Shown here: positions 1 to 5,414 of the stretch, one piece after another
How the letters are laid out: every line of letters begins with the position of its first letter
Position numbering within the stretch: position 1 is the first letter of the stretch
From: an uncultured Eubacterium sp.
GTDB taxonomy: Bacteria > Bacillota > Clostridia > Lachnospirales > Lachnospiraceae
DNA length: 7,059 nt
Assembly: GCA_910577295.1 (NCBI GenBank)
Contig: CAJTLS010000010.1
Span: 1 to 7,059, forward strand
Direction of reading: 5' to 3'
Position numbers and translations under genes: made by a program
Notes under the pieces: model-generated
What the model saw: only the letters and a program-made list of their open reading frames with translations
The model's database searches: none
What the model was told of the DNA's origin: nothing

Positions 1-111
1 GCTCAGAGGCTGCTTCCATATTAGTTCAATGAAGATTCGCACCAACCATCTTCTCTCTGTGAAATCCCTAATATCTACTATTCCTCGTCAAAGCCTTTTT
101 GTTTTGAATTT
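1..111 (-). promoter_or_regulatory. T-box riboswitch leader, 5' part (stem I); probable alanine specifier GCA; cut by window edge
   Basis: T-box leaders bind an uncharged tRNA and then let transcription continue into an amino-acid gene. Read on the minus strand, this segment shows the stem I landmarks in order. The GA/kink-turn motif GACGAGGAATAGTA lies within 76-89. The AG-rich bulge AGAGAG lies at 53-58, and the distal loop GGTTGGTGCGAA at 36-47 is flanked by AAGAT/ATCTT. The closing segment GAA-GCA-GCC-TCTGAGC lies at 1-16. By analogy with other T-boxes the codon after GAA is the specifier, so GCA (11-13) suggests alanine. A one-base shift would give AGC (serine). The antiterminator and the regulated gene lie beyond position 1. 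The motif order is convincing; the amino-acid assignment is inference. Confidence 0.85.
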
Positions 112-117
112 GTAAGC

Positions 118-146
118 AATATAACACTATTAAAATCAATTGTCAA
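118..146 (-). promoter_or_regulatory. Sigma-A promoter driving the T-box transcript
   Basis: On the minus strand a perfect -35 TTGACA (141-146) is followed, 17 bases later, by TATATT (118-123). An extended -10 TGT sits directly upstream of that -10. Transcription would begin near 111, right before the T-box stem I, which supports both calls. The -35 lies inside overlapping short palindromes: CAATTGT/ACAATTG around 138-154 and CAAGACA/TGTCTTG further right. These might bind a regulator, but that is speculation. Confidence 0.8.
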
Positions 147-194
147 GACAATTGTTAATGTCTTGTATTCATCAATCCTTACAAACTTTTCCCA

Positions 195-223
195 TTTACA
201 ATTTGTGTAAAATCCGTTACACT
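195..223 (+). promoter_or_regulatory. Possible weak sigma-A promoter
   Basis: TTTACA (195-200) and TACACT (218-223) are separated by 17 bases. The spacer and -10 contain the inverted repeat GTGTAA (205-210) / TTACAC (217-222), which could be an operator. A transcript starting near 230 would soon meet the 276-309 hairpin, so it would be either a short RNA or a leader read through to nfo. The -10 matches the consensus at only four of six positions, so this is tentative. Confidence 0.3.
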
Positions 224-275
224 GGAAAAGAATCTTAATAAAGATACTAACAAAAACACTTTGAATGGAGGCTAA

Positions 276-309
276 ATTGAAAAATAAGCTTGATAGCTTA
301 TTTTTCAAT
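276..309. terminator. 15-bp perfect hairpin, possible bidirectional terminator
   Basis: ATTGAAAAATAAGCT (276-290) and its exact complement (295-309) are separated by the loop TGAT. The outer stem is an A5/T5 pair, so either strand would end its stem in a T run, as in compact bidirectional terminators. Only three G-C pairs are present, so strength is uncertain. It separates the leftward T-box transcript from nfo. It also overlaps a 22-codon reading frame that has a good SD (see findings). Confidence 0.4.
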
Positions 310-310
310 C

Positions 311-341
311 TACAATTTGTGTCGAAGCATCACAAATTGTA
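311..341. repeat. 11-bp inverted repeat TACAATTTGTG/CACAAATTGTA, with a third copy at 197-207
   Basis: TACAATTTGTG occurs at 311-321, inverted at 331-341 across a 9-base spacer, and directly at 197-207 inside the possible promoter. The core ACAA-N-TTGT is itself near-palindromic, as expected of a dimeric repressor site. No known operator is recognised. The pair could instead simply form an RNA hairpin upstream of nfo. Confidence 0.45.
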
Positions 342-345
342 TTAA

Positions 346-436
346 TGCACAGAGCAAAAAAGGAATATGAAATATTCTTTGCTATGCTGCTTTTTGCTCG
401 TGCCTCCTCCGCTGTGCTTTGGAATGGAGGATTACT
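346..436 (+). promoter_or_regulatory. Structured leader of nfo with a potential SD-masking hairpin
   Basis: GCAC-(A)-GAGCAAAAA (347-360) pairs with TTTTTGCTCGTGC (391-403), giving thirteen pairs and one bulged A. This stem encloses a nested GAATAT/ATATTC hairpin (363-377). Directly after it, TCCTCC (405-410) is complementary to GGAGGA (426-431), the nfo ribosome site. CTGTGC (412-417) can also pair with GCACAG (347-352), which would disrupt the large stem. The pairings are seen in the sequence. A switching role is inference, and the layout matches no riboswitch class I recognise. Confidence 0.4.
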
Positions 437-1303
437 ATGTTATTAATAGGTTCACACGTTGGAATGAATGGAAAAGAAATGTTACTTGGTTCTGTAAAGG
501 AAGCTATCTCATATGGGGCCAATACGTTTATGGTATATACCGGTGCGCCGCAAAATACGCGCCGTAAAGATACATCTGAACTAAATATTCCCGCCGCAAG
601 GGAATTAATGAAAGAACACGGCATGGCAAATTTCATTGTCCACGCTCCTTATATTATAAATCTCGCCAATACGATCAAGCCGGAAACTTTTGAATTAGCG
701 GTTGAATTTTTGGAAAAAGAGATTACACGCACCGCTGCCATGGGTGCAGAAGTACTTGTACTGCATCCCGGTTCCCATGTAGGCGCAGGCGTTGAGGCCG
801 GTATTGCACAAATAGTCCGCGGTCTCAATGAAGTGCTGACAGCCGACACACCGGTAAAAATTGCCCTAGAAACTATGGCCGGAAAAGGAAGCGAGATTGG
901 CCGTTCCTTTGAAGAACTTCGCGCTATTTATGATGGGTGCGCACATCCAGATAAGCTGCGGGTCTGTATGGATACGTGTCATGTCAACGATGCCGGATAT
1001 GATATTGTTCATGATTATGATGGCGTAATGGAGCAATTTGATACGATTATCGGTCTTGACCAGATTGCCGCTTTTCACATTAACGACAGCAAAAATGAGC
1101 TGGGCGCCCATAAGGACCGCCATGAAAATTTCGGGAAAGGATATCTTGGTACGGATGCACTGATGCAGGTCATCCGCGATACCCGTTTTGAAGATATACC
1201 AAAAATTTTAGAGACGCCTTACCTGAAAGACGCTGATGATTCAAAGAAAAGTTATCCTCCTTATAAAGAGGAAATTGCAGCGATTCGGGAACTGATGGGG
1301 TAG
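437..1303 (+). CDS. nfo: Endonuclease IV (AP endonuclease)
   Basis: The product is a 288-residue metal-dependent AP endonuclease. The family cuts DNA 5' to abasic sites in base-excision repair and removes blocked 3' ends. It folds as a TIM barrel of the AP endonuclease 2 family. All nine trinuclear zinc ligands can be placed: H69, H110, E145, D179, H182, H214, D227, H229 and E259. Signature stretches are LHPGSH (109-114), MDTCHVNDAGYD (178-189) and HKDRHENFGKG (225-235). The length is normal for the family. The ATG is chosen because GGAGG (426-430) lies six bases upstream; a TTG at 419 would put that SD inside the gene. The gene converges on the spoVAF-like gene across a 37-bp gap. In Bacillus subtilis nfo belongs to the forespore sigma-G regulon and protects spore DNA, but no clear sigma-G site is visible here. 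Confidence 0.96.
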   Translation: MLLIGSHVGMNGKEMLLGSVKEAISYGANTFMVYTGAPQNTRRKDTSELNIPAARELMKEHGMANFIVHAPYIINLANTIKPETFELAVEFLEKEITRTAAMGAEVLVLHPGSHVGAGVEAGIAQIVRGLNEVLTADTPVKIALETMAGKGSEIGRSFEELRAIYDGCAHPDKLRVCMDTCHVNDAGYDIVHDYDGVMEQFDTIIGLDQIAAFHINDSKNELGAHKDRHENFGKGYLGTDALMQVIRDTRFEDIPKILETPYLKDADDSKKSYPPYKEEIAAIRELMG

Positions 1304-1327
1304 CCTAACGATGGCAAATTCCCGAAT
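1283..1327. repeat. 9-bp inverted repeat across the nfo stop codon
   Basis: ATTCGGGAA (1283-1291) and TTCCCGAAT (1319-1327) are perfect complements flanking the nfo stop at 1301-1303. They sit in the gap between two convergent genes, where a shared terminator is expected. No T run follows directly on either strand; the nearest on the plus strand is TTTTTT at 1337-1342. It may be an inefficient terminator or a 3'-end stabilising stem. Confidence 0.3.
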
Positions 1328-1340
1328 TACTGCAACTTTT

Positions 1341-2762
1341 TTACTGCTCTGATGTCGGCAGACTGACGCGGAAGAAGCGCCGCAGAAACTGTTTGGCATT
1401 AAACGGAAGAAGCGGATAAATATAGCTTTTGCCACTGATAGTTCGATTGGTGACAATGCAGACAGCTACAAAAATGAGTCCGCCAATCAGCCCCCACAAA
1501 CCAAATGCCGCAGTCAGGCAAATGAGAATGATACGCATGAATTTGAGTGCAAAACCTAATTCCAGACTGACCTGCGTGTAATTTGCCACGGCAACAAAGG
1601 CCATGTAAAGCATGATTTCGGAATTAAACCAGCCGGAACTTACCGTATAATCTCCTAATATAATACCCGCTACCACACTGAGCGGCGTGCTCAACATATT
1701 TGGTGTATTGACCGACGCTAGCTTGAGTCCATCAATGGCAAATTCCAAAATCAGCATTTGCAGCCAGATGGGGACATTAATCGGATCATTGATAACAATA
1801 AATTTCATACTTTCCGGCAGCCATTCCGGATTGGAAATGAGCAGCAGGAAAAGCGGCGTCATTACAACCGCCAGAACATCAATAACCATCCGCGACAGAC
1901 GCAGGTAGGTTCCCGTAATCGGTGGAAAATAATAATCATCCGCATCTTCCACAATGTCAAAAACGGAGGTCGGCAGTATCATGGCCGAGGGGGAATTATC
2001 TACCAGAATAGCAATACTACCCTCTAAAATACTGGCAGCTGTAGTATCCGGCCGTTCCGAGAATTTGAATTTAGGAAAAGGATTAAACCATTTATGCTGA
2101 TAAAGACATTCTGCCAGACTTTGTTGATTCATGGACAATGAATCAATCTTGATAGCGTCTACCCGCTGCCGTATGTTTTCTAACATTTCCGGCTCAACCC
2201 GATTCCCCATATAGGCAATTACGACGTCGGTTCTGGAACTCTTTCCTACTGTATGCATTTCCATAACAAGGTCTCGTGAGCGTATGCGCCGGCGGATAAG
2301 CGCCGTATTGAACACTACGGTTTCCACGAAACCGTCTCTGGAACCACGCATGACTTTATCTTTTTCCGGCTCATCTACCGAGCGGGCGGGATAAGTACGA
2401 AAATCCGTTGCCAGTAATTCCGTGTACCCGTCAATTAAAAGAACCGGAACACCGGAAAGTATACGTTGTAATAAATCATTTTCCGTTCTTACCAAATCAA
2501 TCTCGCCATAAGGAAGGCGGTCTTTTAAAAATTCGTGCGCCGTCGCCGGCATTTGTTCCGGCGTAATTTTATAGAGAAACTCTAATACCTTCTCCATAAC
2601 TTCGTCTTTACAGAAACCATCAATAAAGTAAAAACAAGCTTTTTTACCACCAATTGTCACCACCCTATACAGCAAATCAAAACTCTTTTCTATATGAAGA
2701 AGTTCGTCGATTCGTTTTTTGTTTTTATCAAAATCTTTTGAAAATTCCGTCTTTTTTTCCAT
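1341..2762 (-). CDS. spoVAF: Spore germination protein, SpoVAF-like, GerA receptor A-subunit family
   Basis: The product has 473 residues and belongs to the GerA/SpoVAF family of spore inner-membrane proteins, which act in germinant sensing or dipicolinic-acid release. A soluble N-terminal half (about 1-285) carries RTYPARSVDEPEKD (122-135) followed by VMRGSRDGFVET (137-148), a signature I associate with SpoVAF, and ERPD (237-239 region). Hydrophobic segments lie near 291-309, 332-347, 360-372, 383-403 and 409-435. Length is close to Bacillus SpoVAF (roughly 490). I prefer the ATG at 2762 because GGAGGAG lies directly upstream at good spacing; an in-frame ATG at 2774 would place that SD inside the gene. 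The other spoVA genes are not adjacent, so this is a stand-alone copy. A sigma-G-type promoter lies about 90 bp upstream. Family membership is firm; SpoVAF rather than GerXA is likely but not certain. Confidence 0.88.
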   Translation of the reverse strand: MEKKTEFSKDFDKNKKRIDELLHIEKSFDLLYRVVTIGGKKACFYFIDGFCKDEVMEKVLEFLYKITPEQMPATAHEFLKDRLPYGEIDLVRTENDLLQRILSGVPVLLIDGYTELLATDFRTYPARSVDEPEKDKVMRGSRDGFVETVVFNTALIRRRIRSRDLVMEMHTVGKSSRTDVVIAYMGNRVEPEMLENIRQRVDAIKIDSLSMNQQSLAECLYQHKWFNPFPKFKFSERPDTTAASILEGSIAILVDNSPSAMILPTSVFDIVEDADDYYFPPITGTYLRLSRMVIDVLAVVMTPLFLLLISNPEWLPESMKFIVINDPINVPIWLQMLILEFAIDGLKLASVNTPNMLSTPLSVVAGIILGDYTVSSGWFNSEIMLYMAFVAVANYTQVSLELGFALKFMRIILICLTAAFGLWGLIGGLIFVAVCIVTNRTISGKSYIYPLLPFNAKQFLRRFFRVSLPTSEQ

Positions 2763-2833
2763 AATCTCCTCCATTTACATATTTCTCCTTCTTACAAATC
2801 TACCGTCAAAGTTTTTTTGCCTCCATGATAGGG

Positions 2834-2863
2834 TTGACAAAAAACACCTTTTCTATGTATTAT
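2834..2863 (+). promoter_or_regulatory. Sigma-A promoter for the DUF4250-acetyltransferase pair
   Basis: A perfect -35 TTGACA (2834-2839) is followed after 18 bases by TATTAT (2858-2863). Transcription would start near 2870, about 40 bases before the TTG start of the DUF4250 gene. The spacing is slightly long, but both hexamers are good. Confidence 0.7.
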
Positions 2864-2891
2864 TATGGGGAACTATTACATACCTTATTCA
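2861..2891 (-). promoter_or_regulatory. Sigma-G-type promoter for the spoVAF-like gene
   Basis: On the minus strand TGAATA (2886-2891) and CATAATA (2861-2867) are 18 bases apart. This matches the known sigma-G pattern, roughly TGMATA-N17/18-CATAMTA. Transcription would start near 2854 and leave a leader of about 90 bases before the spoVAF-like ATG. Forespore expression is what the family predicts, which strengthens the call. Its -10 overlaps the -10 of the divergent plus-strand promoter by three bases. Confidence 0.65.
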
Positions 2892-2908
2892 TTTTAGGAG
2901 GTGTCATT

Positions 2909-3085
2909 TTGGACATACCGCAAGACCCAATTATTTTGGTTAGTTATGTAAATACGAAATTAAGAGACCAATTTGCCACATTGGATGAATTTTGTCGAAC
3001 TTATGATGTTGACGAGACCGAGCTTTGCGACACGTTAGATTCGATTGATTATCATTACGATGAAACGACTAACCGCTTTGTATAA
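2909..3085 (+). CDS. DUF4250 domain-containing small protein
   Basis: The product is a 58-residue soluble, acidic protein. It fits my recollection of DUF4250, a short family of unknown function common in Clostridia. Matching features are DIPQDPIILVSYVNTKLRD (2-20) near the start, a LDEFC segment (25-29), and the C-terminal YHYDETTNRFV (48-58). The fold looks like a small helical, possibly helix-turn-helix-like unit, but I assign no function. TTG at 2909 is the start because AGGAGG (2896-2901) lies seven bases upstream. An ATG at 2825 in the same frame lies before the promoter -35 and is not credible. The acetyltransferase follows after 32 bases and is probably co-transcribed. Confidence 0.88.
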   Translation: MDIPQDPIILVSYVNTKLRDQFATLDEFCRTYDVDETELCDTLDSIDYHYDETTNRFV

Positions 3086-3117
3086 CGATTGATGTAACGA
3101 GAAGGAGGGAATGGGAA

Positions 3118-3540
3118 TTGAGCGCCATACAATTTACACATACCATTTCCATTCAGGAATACAATGCGTTACGTGCCAGTGTGGATTTTATTACAATTTG
3201 TCCAAAGCAGGCGCGTACCGCTCTGGACAACTCCCTATATATCCTTGTCGCCACCGACGGCAGCGCTCCACTCGGCATGGCGCGTGTGATTGGCGATGGC
3301 GGTTATGTGTACTTTATCTGTGATGTTATTGTTCATCCGGCCCATCAGTCAAAAGGCATAGGACGGGCCATTATTGAACGTGTCCTCAAATGGTTGGAAG
3401 CACAGATTGATGAGGGTGAGACCATTATGGTCAATCTCATGTCCGCTATGAATAAAGAAGTTTTTTATGAAAAACTCGGCTTTCACAAACGCCCATTTGA
3501 CAATCATGGCTCGGGAATGAGCCGCTGGATTAGTAAATAA
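3118..3540 (+). CDS. GNAT family N-acetyltransferase
   Basis: The product has 140 residues, normal for a single-domain GNAT enzyme, which transfers an acetyl group from acetyl-CoA to an amine. The central strand and acetyl-CoA loop are clear: DVIVHPAHQSKGIGRAII (69-86), containing the Q-x-x-G-x-G pyrophosphate-binding motif at 77-82. Motif B is present as NKEVFYEKLGF (112-122), including the FYEKLGF element typical of the fold. The substrate cannot be told. The start is TTG at 3118, with GGAGG (3104-3108) nine bases upstream; the nearby ATG at 3111 is in another frame and too close to the SD. It probably forms an operon with the DUF4250 gene. Its stop lies three bases from the stop of the convergent ytvI-like gene, so the two transcripts must overlap at their 3' ends. 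Confidence 0.92.
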   Translation: MSAIQFTHTISIQEYNALRASVDFITICPKQARTALDNSLYILVATDGSAPLGMARVIGDGGYVYFICDVIVHPAHQSKGIGRAIIERVLKWLEAQIDEGETIMVNLMSAMNKEVFYEKLGFHKRPFDNHGSGMSRWISK

Positions 3541-3543
3541 CGT

Positions 3544-4536
3544 CTATTCTATCTCCTCTTCTGCCGCCTTAAATATAGTCAGCCCAACCGGTCCCAGCAA
3601 CACACCGGCAAGTCCTAACAATTCCGCTCCTACATAGACGGAAATCAATATATACAAAGGTTTCAGCCCCAATTCTTTGCCAAACAGTTTTGGCTCTAAT
3701 ACTTCCCGTAAAAAGGCAGCTATGGCAAATACCGTTATAAGTATTGCCGCTGCATAATAATTTCCACCAAGCATCTTGATTATGGCCCACGGTATTAGAA
3801 TTACTCCGCTTCCAACAACTGGAAAAGCGTCAAATACGGCGATTCCTGCCCCAAATATAATGGCATAGTCGCTTCCCATCAGTAATAGTCCGACAGAAAT
3901 AACGGTCGCAATAATAAACAAAATTATGCTCTGTGATTTTATATACGCCAGACCGGCTTTGCGCAGACGCCCGGCAAATGGACGCAATTTGCCCCGGATT
4001 TTGGGAAATGTTTCATCCAGAAGAATCAGTACTGCCGAAATAATAAAAATGAATATCGTACTGGCTACGGCAAATACTTTACATAATATCTGCGTTATAT
4101 ATCCTGACATACGAGGCAGCACCTCGGTTCCAATCGTATGATACAAATTTTGTACCTGCTGCTCGACATAGCGGTAACTCGTACCGCCACCTAACTCTAA
4201 CATCTTATCGCACTGACAGCACATATTTTCCAAAAACTGATTTATCATCTGTTGATAAACAGGAAGTTTTTGCAGTAATAATATCGTTTGGCTCACAGCA
4301 ATACTGATTATATATCCGATAAAACTTACCAAGGCGATAAATACAATAAATACAACCATAAGAACACTGACTTTGTGTCTCCAATGAAGTTTTTTTTCTA
4401 AAAATTGTATGATGGGAGAAACCATTTTCGCAAAAAAATAAGCGAGAACGAAAGGTAGTACCAAAGGAAGTAAAAAACGAAAAGCAAGAAAAATGAGCAG
4501 AATAATCCCTGCAAGTTTTACATATTTCACTTTCAT
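3544..4536 (-). CDS. ytvI: Sporulation integral membrane protein YtvI-like, AI-2E transporter family
   Basis: The product is a 330-residue membrane protein of the AI-2E transporter (PF01594) family, best matching the YtvI branch seen in spore formers. Hydrophobic segments lie near 8-36, 55-82, 150-173, 202-220, 226-252, 260-276 and 294-318. A soluble stretch (about 85-145) lies between the second and third. Family hallmarks are DAFPVVGSGVILIPW (236-250), LEPKLFGKELGLKPL (280-294) and the C-terminal LAGVLLGPVG (309-318). The role of YtvI is poorly defined; transport of a small molecule or ion is inferred from the family. The ATG at 4536 is chosen because AAGGGGAG ends six bases upstream, while the in-frame ATGs at 4554 and 4572 lack an SD. 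The gene follows the response regulator on the same strand after 92 bases, so it may be its downstream partner. Confidence 0.85.
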   Translation of the reverse strand: MKVKYVKLAGIILLIFLAFRFLLPLVLPFVLAYFFAKMVSPIIQFLEKKLHWRHKVSVLMVVFIVFIALVSFIGYIISIAVSQTILLLQKLPVYQQMINQFLENMCCQCDKMLELGGGTSYRYVEQQVQNLYHTIGTEVLPRMSGYITQILCKVFAVASTIFIFIISAVLILLDETFPKIRGKLRPFAGRLRKAGLAYIKSQSIILFIIATVISVGLLLMGSDYAIIFGAGIAVFDAFPVVGSGVILIPWAIIKMLGGNYYAAAILITVFAIAAFLREVLEPKLFGKELGLKPLYILISVYVGAELLGLAGVLLGPVGLTIFKAAEEEIE

Positions 4537-4537
4537 T

Positions 4538-4609
4538 TCAATCTCCCCTTTCATAATAAGGCAGCCAGACATTTTCGCTTGCTACCTTATTATAAACATG
4601 AAGATTCAT
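4538..4609 (-). CDS. Possible 23-residue leader peptide coupled to the ytvI-like gene
   Basis: Between the response regulator and the ytvI-like gene a short frame starts at ATG 4609, with AAGGA (4614-4618) four bases upstream. It ends at TGA 4538-4540, a single base before the ytvI ATG (TGA-A-ATG). That layout is typical of translational coupling. The frame also contains the ytvI SD and both arms of an 11-bp hairpin. The peptide ends in aromatic and charged residues (VWLPYYERGD) and has no recognised family. Chance cannot be ruled out for so short a frame. Confidence 0.25.
   Translation of the reverse strand: MNLHVYNKVASENVWLPYYERGD
4555..4591 (-). repeat. 11-bp hairpin before the ytvI ribosome site
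   Basis: On the minus strand AATAAGGTAGC (4581-4591) pairs with GCTGCCTTATT (4555-4565), with ten Watson-Crick pairs, one G-U pair and a 15-base loop. No T run follows, so it is not an ordinary terminator. It ends about six bases before the ytvI SD and may affect translation or mark an RNA-processing site between the two genes. Confidence 0.45.
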
Positions 4610-4628
4610 TTTATCCTTGGCAAAATTT

Positions 4629-5333
4629 TCAGTTTTTATCACGAAAACGATAGCCAGTTCCCCACACAGTCTGTATGAACTCTGGATTCGCAGTATCCTT
4701 TTCAATCTTTTCGCGGATTTTTCTAATGTGAACAACTAAAGTAGCCGTCTCGCTTCCCGGACTGTATCCCCAAATCTGATGAAACAGCTCTTCTTTTGAA
4801 AACACACGGTTCGGATGAGCTGCCAGAAAGAAAAGCAGGGAAAACTCTTTGGCCGTTAACTTTTTTTCTTTTTCATCCAAAAATACACGCCTCGACGTTC
4901 TGTCAATCTTCAGAGGGCCGGAAATAATAACATCCCGTTTCGGCTCCACCAAAGTGGACTGGTATCTCACAAGCGCCTCATAACGGGTCAGATGCGCTTT
5001 CACACGTGCAACCAGTTCACTGGGACGAAAAGGCTTGCGGATGTAATCATCGGCCCCCAAAGAAAATCCATGAATAATATCAATGTCCTCTTCTTTTGAA
5101 GAGACAAAAATCACCGGTTTCAAATATATTTCCCGATATTTCCGACAGATTTCAAATCCGCTCCGTCCTGGCAAATCGACCTCAAGTAGAAGCATATCAT
5201 ATTCCCCGCTCATAGCCAGCTTCTCACCTTTCAGGCCATCCGTTTCAATATCTACTTTAAAATTGCTCAATTCCAAATAATCTTTTTCCATTCTTGCAAT
5301 GGTTAAATCATTGTCAATAATTAAAATATTCAT
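4629..5333 (-). CDS. OmpR/PhoB-type response regulator with a degenerate phosphorylation site
   Basis: The product has 234 residues, normal for the OmpR family. An N-terminal receiver (about 1-115) is joined to a C-terminal winged-helix DNA-binding domain (about 136-231). That domain includes LTAKEFSLLFFL (159-170), the recognition region ending VVHIRKIREKI (200-210), and the wing TVWGTGYRF (222-230). The receiver keeps S78, K100 and LPG (54-56), but the phosphoacceptor Asp is Glu (E51, codon GAG at 5181-5183). The second residue of the acidic pocket is Asn (N8). Both were checked against the bases. Glu at this site often mimics phosphorylation, so activity may be independent of a kinase, and none is adjacent. 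The ATG at 5333 has GGAG (5342-5345) eight bases upstream. The ytvI-like gene follows. The targets are unknown. Confidence 0.95.
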   Translation of the reverse strand: MNILIIDNDLTIARMEKDYLELSNFKVDIETDGLKGEKLAMSGEYDMLLLEVDLPGRSGFEICRKYREIYLKPVIFVSSKEEDIDIIHGFSLGADDYIRKPFRPSELVARVKAHLTRYEALVRYQSTLVEPKRDVIISGPLKIDRTSRRVFLDEKEKKLTAKEFSLLFFLAAHPNRVFSKEELFHQIWGYSPGSETATLVVHIRKIREKIEKDTANPEFIQTVWGTGYRFRDKN

Positions 5334-5414
5334 CTTCTTTACTCCATTCTGTTTGTTTGAGCGACAATGGCTTTTGCCAAACCCCCTAATTTACTCTTTC
5401 TTCTTTATTTCCTC

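Noticed and set aside
78..308. Minus-strand 76-codon frame across the hairpin and T-box promoter
   Set aside because: It has no ribosome site and runs through a strong promoter and T-box stem I. Its N-terminus resembles the plus-strand small frame only because the hairpin is palindromic.
367..567. Plus-strand 66-codon frame beginning with a signal-peptide-like hydrophobic stretch
   Set aside because: It overlaps most of the nfo start region in another frame and has only a weak SD. Its hydrophobic start comes from the T-rich leader stems. nfo is certain.
2825..2908. N-terminal extension of the DUF4250 protein from the in-frame ATG at 2825
   Set aside because: The ATG precedes the promoter -35, and the extension would be encoded by promoter and SD sequence. 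TTG 2909 has an ideal AGGAGG.
4538..4735. Longer 65-codon minus-strand frame spanning the response-regulator end and the ytvI leader
   Set aside because: The upstream part is an out-of-frame shadow of the conserved DNA-binding domain. Only the last 23 codons, with their own ATG and SD, are considered, and only tentatively.
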